A stretch of 32,647 nt of DNA from Luteitalea sp. (lineage in GTDB: Bacteria > Acidobacteriota > Vicinamibacteria > Vicinamibacterales > Vicinamibacteraceae), in contig WHTT01000073.1 in the NCBI GenBank assembly GCA_009377605.1, forward strand, positions 1 through 32,647, read 5' to 3'. This document shows, one piece after another, positions 1 through 7,613 of this stretch (the first letter of the stretch is position 1; every line of letters starts with the position of its first letter). The position numbers and the translations under genes are program-made. Under the pieces are notes generated by a model that ran no database searches, was not told the DNA's origin, and saw only the letters and a list, made by a program, of their open reading frames with translations.

Positions 1-1178
1 GTGGAGTGGAAGCCGATCTCGATGTCGCTCACCGGTCTCTCGCGCGACTTGACGCAGTCCAAGAAGTTGCGGCACTGGGCGACCGTGTGTGGGTCGTCGG
101 CGTAGTTCTCGTCGAACGGTCGGCGCCTGGCCTCGATCGGAGGCGGTGGCTCGGCGCCATCCCGGCTGCGGCGTGGCCGGGCCGGTTGAATCTGATAGCC
201 GCCTCGGTGCACCTGGAGGCTGCCCTTCGGACCGAAGAAATAGTTGCCCTGAAGCCCGAACTCCGGGTCGGTCATCACGGCGTTGGTAAATGACATGACG
301 AAGTCGTCGTACTGCCAGGAGACGATGAACGCGTCCGGCACCTGGTCGTTCTCGGGATTGGGCACGTTCACATACTGCGCCGAGGCGCTGGTCAGCAGCG
401 GGGCTTTTGCGTCCGCCTTCAGGTACCAGTGCGCGACATCCGTGAGATGGACGCCCCAGTCGGTGACCAGCCCCCCGCCGTAGTCATAGTACGCGCGCCA
501 TCGTCGCTGTCGACTGGGCTTGTAGGGGCGGCGCGGCGCCGGTCCCTGGAACAGCTCCCAATTGAGCTCGGGCGGAGGCGCTTCGTTGGGCTCGGGCGGG
601 ACGGTGTAACCCCCGGGATACTGCAGCACGGCGTGCGTGACTTTGCCGAGCAGCCCGCCCTGCACGAGCTCGGCCGCCTCCTTGAAGTGCTCGCCCTGAC
701 GCTGCTGCAAGCCGACCTGGACGACCCGGTTGTGCGTGCGCGCCGCCTCGACCATCTTCTGCGCAGGCTCGATGGCGTTGGAGATCGGCTTCTCCACGTA
801 CACGTCTTTGCCGGCGGCACAGGCGTCGACGGTGATCGGCCCGTGCCAATGGTCCGGCGTCGCCACCAGAACGGCATCGATATCCTGGCGGTCCAAGATG
901 CGGCGGTAGTCTTCGTAGGTATCCACCTTGACGCCAGCGTCACCCAGCTTGGCGACACCCTTGTCGAGCCTGTCCTTGGCAACGTCGCAAGCCGCAGCGA
1001 ACATGCAGTCCTTGTGCTGACCCAAGAATCCAGCCACCATCATGCCGCGCGTGCCGGTGCCGATGACCGCCATCCGCACCCGGTCGTTGGCGCCCAGAAC
1101 GGAGCGAGAGCGCGACGAGACGACGGCCGCAGCGGCCGCGGTTTGCAGAAAGGCGCGTCGAGTGAGCTTGGTCTGCAT
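1..1178 (-). CDS. Gfo/Idh/MocA family oxidoreductase, Tat signal, 3' end cut by window edge
   Basis: Reading from an ATG at 1178 on the minus strand, the frame stays open to the window edge (about 392 codons visible). The N-terminus has a twin-arginine signal (TRRAFLQT followed by an alanine-rich stretch). After it comes a Rossmann nucleotide-binding start (RMAVIGTGTRG), then DAVLVATPDHWHG and the family hallmark VYVEKPIS, whose EKP lysine is the usual catalytic/nucleotide-contact residue. The C-terminal half has GGGLVTDWGVHLTDVAHW, typical of exported MocA-type proteins. Family knowledge: NAD(P)-dependent oxidation or reduction of sugars and inositols, here probably periplasmic with cofactor bound before Tat export. 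The substrate cannot be told. It is divergent from the PQQ fragment at 1570. No clear Shine-Dalgarno precedes the ATG. Confidence 0.9.
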   Translation of the reverse strand, partial: MQTKLTRRAFLQTAAAAAVVSSRSRSVLGANDRVRMAVIGTGTRGMMVAGFLGQHKDCMFAAACDVAKDRLDKGVAKLGDAGVKVDTYEDYRRILDRQDIDAVLVATPDHWHGPITVDACAAGKDVYVEKPISNAIEPAQKMVEAARTHNRVVQVGLQQRQGEHFKEAAELVQGGLLGKVTHAVLQYPGGYTVPPEPNEAPPPELNWELFQGPAPRRPYKPSRQRRWRAYYDYGGGLVTDWGVHLTDVAHWYLKADAKAPLLTSASAQYVNVPNPENDQVPDAFIVSWQYDDFVMSFTNAVMTDPEFGLQGNYFFGPKGSLQVHRGGYQIQPARPRRSRDGAEPPPPIEARRRPFDENYADDPHTVAQCRNFLDCVKSRERPVSDIEIGFHS

Positions 1179-1316
1179 GGTGGACACGTCGTTTCGGTGG
1201 TTAGGTCGGAGTCGAAACAGGGTACCTGACAGGCCCGGCGCCTGCTATCTGGTTTGTTATGAGCCGGACCAGGCGGTTACGAGCCGGCTCCGGGCATCGG
1301 CAGATCGCCACTCGCC

Positions 1317-1342
1317 AACCGCCGTGGCCAACCGCCGTGGCC
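1317..1342. repeat. 13-bp tandem duplication in intergenic DNA
   Basis: The 13-mer AACCGCCGTGGCC occurs twice back to back (1317-1329 and 1330-1342) in the roughly 390-bp gap between the divergent MocA gene and the PQQ fragment. The rest of that gap holds the hairpin at 1353 and the promoter-like region at 1507. I see no gene in it. Confidence 0.7.
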
Positions 1343-1352
1343 GGCCCGTCAC

Positions 1353-1373
1353 GGCCGCCTCGGCGAGGCGGCC
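1353..1373. repeat. Palindromic intergenic repeat, family A (GGCCGCCTC hairpin)
   Basis: A perfect 9-bp inverted repeat GGCCGCCTC / GAGGCGGCC with a 3-nt loop, followed by CCTACCTA. The reverse complement (TAGGTAGGGCCGCCTCGCC, then GAGGCG and CCGT) recurs at 25236-25290, so this is a dispersed repeat family rather than a one-off terminator. Confidence 0.75.
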
Positions 1374-1506
1374 CTACCTAGTGCGGTGTCTCCGAAATAG
1401 CTTGGCATTTGGCCGCCGCTGCATCCCGCCCAGCGGCGTTGCTCCTCCCTGTAGAGCACGATGTGCGCGACACGGCAAGCGGGTGCTCCGGGGGAGGCCG
1501 GAGTCA

Positions 1507-1559
1507 TTGACAAGCGGTCAACCAGACCATTAGATTATTCCTCAGAATAATCGATAATC
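1507..1559 (+). promoter_or_regulatory. Promoter-like region with GATAATC-repeat operator (site 1)
   Basis: A perfect TTGACA lies at 1507-1512, with a weak -10 candidate (TAGATT, 1531-1536) 18 bp downstream. Next comes an 8-bp perfect inverted repeat, GATTATTC (1533-1540) and GAATAATC (1545-1552), overlapping AATAATC+GATAATC (1546-1559). The same 7-mer pair is found upstream of three other genes in the window. Here it now leads only into a PQQ dehydrogenase remnant, so the control region has outlived the gene's 5' part. The promoter call is inference; the repeats are directly visible. Confidence 0.55.
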
Positions 1560-1569
1560 GAGTTTTTAG

Positions 1570-2016
1570 TCGACCTCGATAGGGCACATCATCAGCCCGC
1601 CCTGGTCGTCGATCGTGGCCTATGACCTCAATACCGGCACGATTCAGTGGAAGCGTCCCCTCGGAGAGGACGAGCAGGCCGTCGAGGAAGGCGGCAAGGA
1701 GACGGGGATGCTCCGCGGCGGCGAGCGTCGCGGGATTATCGTCACGTCGACCGGGCTGCTGTTCGTGAACGGCCCCGACGGAAAGCTGAGGGCATACGAC
1801 GCGGCCAACGGTGAAGTATTGTGGACCTACCAGCTGCCGGCGGGGACGCAAGGAATCCCAGCGATGTACGAGGCGAAGGGGCTTCAATTCTTGGTGGTGC
1901 CCTCCTCGGCGCAGCCATCGTTTGGGTCGGAGCGCAGAGGACGTGGCCGCGCTGATGATGCTGTGCGGGGATACATCGCGTTTGCGCTCCCCGCGGGCGT
2001 GGGCTCCGAGCAGTAA
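1570..2016 (+). pseudogene. C-terminal fragment of a PQQ-dependent dehydrogenase
   Basis: The open frame (after TAG at 1567) encodes ISPPWSSIVAYDLNTGTIQWK and continues through DGKLRAYDAANGEVLWTYQLP to AFALPAGVG. These are beta-propeller blades that match the C-terminal end of the larger PQQ gene at 22487-24290 residue for residue over most of their length (SPPWSWIVAYDLNAGTIKWK there). About 140 residues remain, where this family usually has 600-700. The N-terminal propeller and any signal peptide are missing. A GTG at 1615 could start a short protein but lies inside a conserved blade. An operator-like site sits only some 20 bp upstream of the first homologous codon, so a deletion joined the control region to the gene's 3' end. 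Unlikely to be functional. Confidence 0.85.
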
Positions 2017-2162
2017 CTCGCACTGCCAACGTTCGCGGCCGCGGACGCCGCCTCAGGATGCGTTTCTACACAGAAAGCCGACGATGACCAAAGAGCGCTC
2101 AATGGTGATTGTGATGGTGGCTCCTGGCGCGTGTGACCGACCCTATGATACGTTTCATGAAC

Positions 2163-2176
2163 GATAATCGATAATC
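2163..2176 (+). promoter_or_regulatory. GATAATC direct-repeat operator (site 2)
   Basis: Two perfect adjacent copies of GATAATC lie 10 bp before the ATG of the DUF6807 gene. A TATGAT box at 2144-2149 could be its -10, which would put the operator just downstream of the transcription start, the position of a repressor site. The -10 and the repressor mode are inference. Confidence 0.6.
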
Positions 2177-2186
2177 ACAGGATTGT

Positions 2187-3242
2187 ATGACCATGGATCT
2201 GAGACTGACACGCGCCTCCTGTCTTGTTGCGATCTGTTTGCTGGGGCCTCGGTTCACCTCTGCGCCCGCCGCGGAGCACTCTCGCGTGGGACCGACGTCG
2301 CAGGCAACACCCGCAGCGAGCTACACGCTGACACCCGTCACGCATGGCATGCAGCTCAAGACGCCGGATGACCGGGTGGTGCTCGAGTACATGACCAACA
2401 AGCCGGCGGATGTGCCGCTCACTTCGCCGAGCGTGGCGTGCTTTCATCCGGTCAACACACCCTCGGGGGAGCCGGTGACCGCCATTGCCCCTGACGATCA
2501 CCCGCATCATCGCGGCATGTACCTTGCCTGGCACGACGCGGAGTTTCGCCAGCCCCTCGACGCCTCAAAGGGGGGGCCCCACGCACCGCTCTTTGGATGG
2601 AACATCACCAAGGTCGATTTCTGGGGCTGGGGTGTGTACGCCCCTCGAGAAGGACGATTGATTCGAACGACCGATGTAAAACTGCTGGGCGCGGACGCCA
2701 ATCACGCCGAGATCGAGATTCACAACGACTGGATCGTCGGCAAACGGAAGATGCTCGACGAGACGACTGTCGCGACGGTGGTCGAGCGCGACGGCGTGTA
2801 CGTCATCGACTTGAGCTTCCGCGTGGCCCCTCTCGTTGACTATCGGCTGAACAAGCAGTCGTTCTCCGGGTTCAATTTTCAAGCCCGGAAGGATGGCGAG
2901 TCGTACTTCACCAATGCCGACGGCATTGTCGATCTGCGAAACCCGCACTACTCGGTGCCGGAGCTGAACTGGCCGCCGTCGCCCTGGTACGGCTACGTCA
3001 TCAAGGTGCCCAGCGGAAAGACCGCCGGCGCCGCTGTCATCGACCATCCGCAGAACCCGCCCAGCACGTGGCACAACTCGCGTTCGCTCTGGATGCTGAA
3101 TCCCGTGATTGCCGCGCTTGGACCGCTGACCATTCCTGCGGACGAGCCTCTTACGCTACGCTACCGGGTCGTGGTCCACGACGGACCAACACCAACGGAG
3201 GTCGTGCAGAAGCTCGCGGACGAATGGCGCGCGAGGAACTGA
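2187..3242 (+). CDS. Exported DUF6807 (PmoA-like) family protein
   Basis: A 351-residue protein with an N-terminal signal peptide (LTRASCLVAICLLG, then a PAAE cleavage region). The body has the conserved DDHPHHRGMYLAWHD segment around residues 108-122 and a long beta-rich C-terminal part (GYVIKVPSG, FNFQARKDG). Proteins like this are usually labelled PmoA or DUF6807 and occur in Acidobacteria and Planctomycetes beside oxidoreductases and TIM-barrel sugar enzymes. Their reaction is not established, and the methane-oxygenase name is misleading here. The His-rich HPHHRG motif suggests metal or carbohydrate binding (inference). ATG 2187 or ATG 2193 could be the start. A CAGGA at 2177-2181 suits the second by spacing. 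It is the first gene after the GATAATC operator and is followed 44 bp later by an SDR. Confidence 0.82.
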   Translation: MTMDLRLTRASCLVAICLLGPRFTSAPAAEHSRVGPTSQATPAASYTLTPVTHGMQLKTPDDRVVLEYMTNKPADVPLTSPSVACFHPVNTPSGEPVTAIAPDDHPHHRGMYLAWHDAEFRQPLDASKGGPHAPLFGWNITKVDFWGWGVYAPREGRLIRTTDVKLLGADANHAEIEIHNDWIVGKRKMLDETTVATVVERDGVYVIDLSFRVAPLVDYRLNKQSFSGFNFQARKDGESYFTNADGIVDLRNPHYSVPELNWPPSPWYGYVIKVPSGKTAGAAVIDHPQNPPSTWHNSRSLWMLNPVIAALGPLTIPADEPLTLRYRVVVHDGPTPTEVVQKLADEWRARN

Positions 3243-3286
3243 GACGTCGCGGCCTCGAGAGCGCAGCATGGAGGATTCGCAGCCGT

Positions 3287-4066
3287 ATGGATTATCACCT
3301 CGAGAACAAGAAGGCGTTCGTGGCAGCGGGCGCGCATGGCATCGGCGAAGCCACGGCCAACCTGCTGGCGCAGGAAGGGGCGGAGGTCATCGTCGCAGAC
3401 CAAGACGAAGCCGCGCTTCGAGAGAAGCAGTCGCGATGGCGTGGAACCATTGCCGCGGATCTCGCGACCGCCGAGGGGGTGGAGCGGACCGTAGGGTACG
3501 TGCTCGACACGTTCGGCGGGCCACCAGACATCCTGATCAACAACTTGGGCGTCGGCAACTCGACCCCCTTCGAGGAGATATCCGATGAGCGCTGGACGCG
3601 CTCGTTCGACATCAACCTCATGGGGAGCGTTCGCATGTGTCGCGCCCTCGTTCCCAAGATGGCCGACGTCGGTGCCGCATCAGTGGTCATCACAGGATCC
3701 GACCTCGCGAAGCAGCCCGAGTCCACCTTCATGGACTACGGCACGTTCAAGGCCGGCCTGCTCTACCTGACCAAGGCCTTGGCCAAGCAGTACGCGCCGC
3801 GCGTGCGCGTGAACACCGTGCTGCCTGGACCTGTCTGGACGCGCATGTGGACCCGGCCGGGCGGTCTCGCCGATCAGATCCAGGAGCACTACGGTCTCGA
3901 CCGCGATGCCGCGGTCAAGAAGTTCCTCGAGGATCGGCAGCTTCCGATGGGCATCGGTCAGCCGGAAGACGTGGCGCATGCCGTGGTGTTTCTCGCCTCG
4001 CCGCTGGCGAAGTTCATCACCGGCACTGGAATCGACATCGGAGGAACGTTGCGAGGATTGATCTAA
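3287..4066 (+). CDS. Short-chain dehydrogenase/reductase (SDR)
   Basis: A classical SDR of 259 residues. The glycine motif is AAGAHGIG near residue 12, the NNLG equivalent of NNAG is near 86, and the active site is TGSD plus YGTFK (Tyr-x-x-x-Lys). The end (VVFLASPLAKFITGTGIDIGG) is standard for the family. The frame is open further upstream into the DUF6807 gene, but the homology begins at MDYHLENKKAF, so ATG 3287 is chosen. A GGAGG lies 12 bp upstream, a long spacing. It probably oxidises or reduces a sugar or sugar-acid hydroxyl with NAD(P). Its stop overlaps the start of the next SDR (TAATG), so the two are likely co-translated. Confidence 0.9.
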   Translation: MDYHLENKKAFVAAGAHGIGEATANLLAQEGAEVIVADQDEAALREKQSRWRGTIAADLATAEGVERTVGYVLDTFGGPPDILINNLGVGNSTPFEEISDERWTRSFDINLMGSVRMCRALVPKMADVGAASVVITGSDLAKQPESTFMDYGTFKAGLLYLTKALAKQYAPRVRVNTVLPGPVWTRMWTRPGGLADQIQEHYGLDRDAAVKKFLEDRQLPMGIGQPEDVAHAVVFLASPLAKFITGTGIDIGGTLRGLI

Positions 4067-4848
4067 TGCAGACGGATTATTCGAGCTTTGGCCTGCGGGA
4101 CAAGATTGCGATCGTGACCGGCGCATCGCAAGGCATTGGTCGGGCGATCGCCCTCGGTCTGGCACGTGCCGGTGCACACGTCGTGCTCGCCAAGCATCCC
4201 GAGGGACGGCAACACGAGATCAAGGAGGTCCAAGCCGAGATCGAAGGCCTCGGACGCAAGGCCCTGATCGTGCCGACCGACGTCGGACAGGTGGATCAGG
4301 TCCGCGCCCTGGTCGACCAGGCCACCACGGCCTTCGGCCGCATCGACATCCTGGTCAACAACGCCGGATGGACCGGGACGAATCTGGCGCTCGACGTGAC
4401 CGAGGAAGAATACGACCGGACGATGGCCGCCTCCCTGAAGAGCGTGTTCTTCGCGTGCCAGACCGCGGCCAGGGTGATGATTCCGCAGGGGGGCGGCAAG
4501 ATCATCAACATTGGCTCCAACTTTGGCGAGGTCGCCTTCCGCATGCGCTCGGTCTATGCAGCGGCCAAGGCTGGCGTGCATCACCTCTCACGCGCGCTCT
4601 CGCTCGAATGGGCCAAGCAAGGTGTCACCGTGAATGTGGTGGCGCCTTGCATTACCGAGACCGATTCTCGGCGCGTGATTCTCGAGCGGCCTGGCTACAA
4701 GGAGTGGGCCACGGGCCAGATGCTACCCGTCGGGCGGTGGAACCAACCCGAGGATGTTGTCGGCGCCGTGTTGTTTCTCTCCAGTCACTTGTCCGACATG
4801 GTCGTCGGCCACGTGCTGATGGTCGACGGCGGCTGGACCATTCACTAA
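4066..4848 (+). CDS. Short-chain dehydrogenase/reductase (SDR), FabG/gluconate-dehydrogenase-like
   Basis: A 260-residue SDR starting at an ATG that shares one base with the previous gene's TAA. It carries TGASQGIG (NAD(P) site), VNNAGWTG, NIGSNFGE and YAAAKAGVH (Tyr-x-x-x-Lys), and ends in VVGHVLMVDGGW. The general form resembles 2-dehydro-3-deoxy-gluconate or gluconate 5-dehydrogenases, but the substrate cannot be read from the sequence. With the upstream SDR it forms a pair of different enzymes (not a tandem duplicate) in a sugar-acid-like catabolic run. Its stop codon merges into the octamer repeat at 4847. Confidence 0.92.
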   Translation: MQTDYSSFGLRDKIAIVTGASQGIGRAIALGLARAGAHVVLAKHPEGRQHEIKEVQAEIEGLGRKALIVPTDVGQVDQVRALVDQATTAFGRIDILVNNAGWTGTNLALDVTEEEYDRTMAASLKSVFFACQTAARVMIPQGGGKIINIGSNFGEVAFRMRSVYAAAKAGVHHLSRALSLEWAKQGVTVNVVAPCITETDSRRVILERPGYKEWATGQMLPVGRWNQPEDVVGAVLFLSSHLSDMVVGHVLMVDGGWTIH

Positions 4849-4886
4849 GGGGTCTAGGGATCAAGGGGTCTAGGGATCAAGGGATC
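4847..4886. repeat. Degenerate 8-bp tandem array
   Basis: Five consecutive octamers: AAGGGGTC, TAGGGATC, AAGGGGTC, TAGGGATC, AAGGGATC, then a partial AAGG. The first unit starts inside the TAA stop of the preceding SDR. The array lies just before the gene at 4922, whose start codon is missing. Confidence 0.85.
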
Positions 4887-4921
4887 AAGGCAGGGCGGGG
4901 TCGATTCTGCCGACACGTGAC

Positions 4922-5956
4922 GCTATAAAGCCCAACCCGATTCTCGACTTCGGCATCGACAAGAGCGCCATTCGGTATATTGGGCAGGAGCTGCAGCGGC
5001 CCGAATGCATTCTGGCGGAGCCAGACGGGACGTTGTGGGTTGCCGATGCCCGCGGCGGCGTCGTACGGCTGACGGCAAACGGTCGTCAGGAGATCATCGC
5101 CCAACGGCGATCGGGACACTTTCAGGCGGCCAACAGCGAGGCTCAGCGGTATCTGGAAGGGACGCTGCCGAACGGACTGGCGTTCGCCCGCAACGGTGAC
5201 TTCTTGATCTCGAACTTCGGTACGGACTGCCTGGAGGTCATGTCGAGGGACGGAACCTCGAAAGTCGTGGCCGACCGGATCGATGGCCAACCGATCGGGA
5301 AGGTCAATTTCGTCCTCCGGGATTCACGGGATCGCATCTGGATCACGGTGTCCACCAGACTCAAGAGCTGGATGCGTGCGCTGCGAGCGGATCTGGCCGA
5401 CGGCTATCTCGCCCGGTACGAGAATGGCGCGTTTCATATCGTGGCCGACGGTTTCCGCTTCACCAATGAGATCCGCTTCGACGCCGATGAGAGGTTCCTC
5501 TACGTGGTGGAGACCACGGGAGGCTGCATTACGCGCTTGCGCATCGACGACAGGGGCGAGGTCGCGGAGCGAGAAGTCTTCGGCCCCAGCAGCCTGGGGA
5601 AAAGCGCATGGCCCGATGGCATCGCCTTCGATAGCTATGGCAATCTTTGGGGGACGCTCGTCTATTCCGATAAGCTGTTCGTGCTGACACCGCAGGGGGA
5701 CTTGCGCATTCTGCTGGATGAAGGCGACCCGCAGCAGGTGGACGCGCTCGAGCAAGCGTTCCTGCGCAACGAGGTCACCGAGGACGTCCTGTTCGCCACG
5801 GGTCGCGGCCTGGCACCGTGGATGGCGAGCGTCACGTTCGGCGGCTGCGATCTACGAACGGTGTACATTGGTTCTCTGAAAGGTACGCGCATCCCCTATT
5901 TTCGTGCACCGGTCCCTGGTCTCCCGATGGTGCACTGGAGCGAACAGGCAGCGTAA
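4922..5956 (+). CDS. SMP-30/gluconolactonase/LRE-like protein without a normal start codon
   Basis: Homology-like sequence starts at IKPNPILDFG (about 4925) and runs through RPECILAEPDGTLWVADARGG, LPNGLAFARNGDFLISN, NEIRFDADERFLYVVETTGG, WPDGIAFDSYGNLWGTL and GCDLRTVYIGSLKGTRIPYF. These are blades of the six-bladed SMP-30 propeller, with the Glu/Asn/Asp positions that bind divalent metal. The family hydrolyses sugar lactones, a step fitting the neighbouring dehydrogenases. The first standard start codon in frame is TTG 5033, which would cut off the conserved RPECILAEPDG strand. No ATG or GTG lies in frame back to TAG 4871. A GTG at 4917 reads GTG ACG CTA TAA, so adding or losing one base there would join it to the frame. 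Either a rare start is used or the start is broken. Confidence 0.75.
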   Translation, partial: AIKPNPILDFGIDKSAIRYIGQELQRPECILAEPDGTLWVADARGGVVRLTANGRQEIIAQRRSGHFQAANSEAQRYLEGTLPNGLAFARNGDFLISNFGTDCLEVMSRDGTSKVVADRIDGQPIGKVNFVLRDSRDRIWITVSTRLKSWMRALRADLADGYLARYENGAFHIVADGFRFTNEIRFDADERFLYVVETTGGCITRLRIDDRGEVAEREVFGPSSLGKSAWPDGIAFDSYGNLWGTLVYSDKLFVLTPQGDLRILLDEGDPQQVDALEQAFLRNEVTEDVLFATGRGLAPWMASVTFGGCDLRTVYIGSLKGTRIPYFRAPVPGLPMVHWSEQAA

Positions 5957-5957
5957 C

Positions 5958-7433
5958 ATGATCGAAGCACACGTCAATCTGGCAGCAAACTACATCGATG
6001 GCGAGTGGCTGCGCGGCGCATCGTCGACGGCCGCCGAGATCACGAATCCCGCAACCACCGAACTCCTCGCGAGCATCCCCCTGGCCGAAGCAGAGGATGT
6101 TGCCGCTGCTGTACGCGTGGCGGCCGCGGCATTCCCCGCGTGGCGACAAGTCCCGCCGCAAGAGCGCATTCAATATCTGTTCCGATTCAAGCAGCTCCTC
6201 CAGGAGCACGCTGACGAGATCGCGCGCACGACGACGATGGAGAACGGGAAGACGCTCGCCGAAGCGCGCGCCGAGCTGCAGCGAGGCATCGAGAACGTCG
6301 AGGTGGCGTGCGGGATTCCCACGCTGATGCAGGGCTACAACCTGGAAGACGTGTCGCGCGGGATCGACGAGATGATGATCCGCCAGCCGTTGGGTGTCAC
6401 CGCCGCAATCACGCCGTTCAACTTCCCGTCGATGATTCCGCTCTGGTTCCTGCCGTATGCCATCGCGTGCGGCAATACGTTCATTTTGAAGCCGTCGGAG
6501 CGCGTGCCGCTCACCGCGCTCAAGCTGTTCGAGCTGTTGCACCAGACGGGGCTGCCGCGCGGCGTCGTCAATCTGGTGGTCGGCGCGAAGCCGGCGGTCG
6601 ACGCCTTGCTGCACCACCCCGACGTCAGGGCGATCAGCTTCGTCGGTTCCAGCCCCGTGGCGAAGTACATCTATGCAGAGGGAGCCACACACGGCAAGCG
6701 TGTCCAATGCCAGGGCGGCGCCAAGAACTACGTGGTGGTCATGCCGGACGCCGACCTCGAGATGACGGCGAAGATCGTGGGTGACAGCGCATTCGGCTGC
6801 GCGGGACAGCGATGCCTGGCGGTGTCGACGGCCATCACCGTCGGAGACGCCTCGAAGCACTTCCCCACCCGGATGGTGGATCTGGCGTCGACGATCCGCG
6901 TCGGCAACGGGCTGGACGACAAGGTCCAAATGGGCCCGGTCATCACGCCTGCGAGCAAGTCCCGAATCATGCAGCTCATTGACCGAGGGCTCAACGATGG
7001 CGGCACCGCGCTCCTGGACGGGCGTGATGCGCCGATCGAGACAGGGAACTTTCTCAAACCGACGGTGCTCGCCGGCATCGATACCGCGAGCGAGTTGACG
7101 ACGACTGAAATCTTTGGTCCGGTGCTGTCGTTGAACGAGGCTGCCGATCTGGACGAGGCGATTCAGATTCTCTCGAAGAGCCCGTACGGCAACGCCGCGT
7201 CCATCTTCACGTCGAGCGGTGCTGCCGCGCGGAAGTTTCGCTATGAAGCGCCGACCGGCAACGTGGGTGTGAATATCGGCGTTGCCGCACCCATGGCGTA
7301 CTTCCCGTTCAGCGGATGGAAGGACAGCTTCCTAGGCGTGCTGCACGGCCAGGGGCGCGACGCAATCGAGTTCTACACGGACAAGAAAGTCGTCATCGAA
7401 CGCTGGCCCAAAGAGTGGAGCCGAAGGTTCTAA
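5958..7433 (+). CDS. mmsA: CoA-acylating methylmalonate-semialdehyde dehydrogenase-type aldehyde dehydrogenase
   Basis: A 491-residue aldehyde dehydrogenase. Diagnostic features are TPFNFPSMIPLWFLP, NTFILKPSERVP, AISFVGSSPVAKYIY, QGGAKNYVVVMPDAD and the catalytic-cysteine segment GCAGQRC. The Gly-rich QGGAKN in place of the usual ELGGK with its general-base Glu is typical of the MMSDH/IolA branch, which transfers the acyl group to CoA. It probably finishes valine, inositol or beta-alanine-type semialdehyde breakdown, giving propionyl- or acetyl-CoA. ATG 5958 is 1 bp after the stop of the SMP-30-like gene. This is the last gene before the defence island, with no terminator hairpin obvious after it. 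Confidence 0.9.
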   Translation: MIEAHVNLAANYIDGEWLRGASSTAAEITNPATTELLASIPLAEAEDVAAAVRVAAAAFPAWRQVPPQERIQYLFRFKQLLQEHADEIARTTTMENGKTLAEARAELQRGIENVEVACGIPTLMQGYNLEDVSRGIDEMMIRQPLGVTAAITPFNFPSMIPLWFLPYAIACGNTFILKPSERVPLTALKLFELLHQTGLPRGVVNLVVGAKPAVDALLHHPDVRAISFVGSSPVAKYIYAEGATHGKRVQCQGGAKNYVVVMPDADLEMTAKIVGDSAFGCAGQRCLAVSTAITVGDASKHFPTRMVDLASTIRVGNGLDDKVQMGPVITPASKSRIMQLIDRGLNDGGTALLDGRDAPIETGNFLKPTVLAGIDTASELTTTEIFGPVLSLNEAADLDEAIQILSKSPYGNAASIFTSSGAAARKFRYEAPTGNVGVNIGVAAPMAYFPFSGWKDSFLGVLHGQGRDAIEFYTDKKVVIERWPKEWSRRF

Positions 7434-7552
7434 CAGGCTATCTCGAAACCTCATTCGCGATGAACGTGCAGGCGCTTACCACGACCACCTCGTTGAATGG
7501 CCAACCCCATCGCTACCGACCTGCGGATCAGCTGAGAGCGCCCTCAGGTTGA

Positions 7553-7613
7553 TGTTATAACAGCCACAAAACCAGATATTCACTATATGTGATTGTTATG
7601 TCATAATGTGTCC
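7553..7613 (+). promoter_or_regulatory. Putative autoregulated, leaderless promoter of the defence island
   Basis: Two TGTTAT-led palindromes are seen: TGTTATAACA (7553-7562, perfect) and TTATG-T-CATAA (7596-7606). The second overlaps CATAAT (7602-7607), a good -10 box placed 6 bp before GTG 7614. No Shine-Dalgarno is present, so a leaderless message starting at the GTG is plausible. The AT-rich stretch contrasts with the GC-rich surroundings. Binding by the HTH of the first gene is inference. Confidence 0.5.

Noticed and set aside
429-1229. 266-codon + strand open frame over the MocA gene
   Set aside because: The minus-strand frame has a Tat signal, Rossmann motif and EKP motif. The + frame is a shadow.
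4847-4886. CRISPR-like or origin iteron array
   Set aside because: Units are 8 bp with no spacers, and there is no replication or cas gene nearby.
5832-6929. 365-codon minus-strand open frame opposite the aldehyde dehydrogenase
   Set aside because: The + strand carries a complete aldehyde dehydrogenase with all family motifs. The antisense product is low-complexity and His/Arg-rich.
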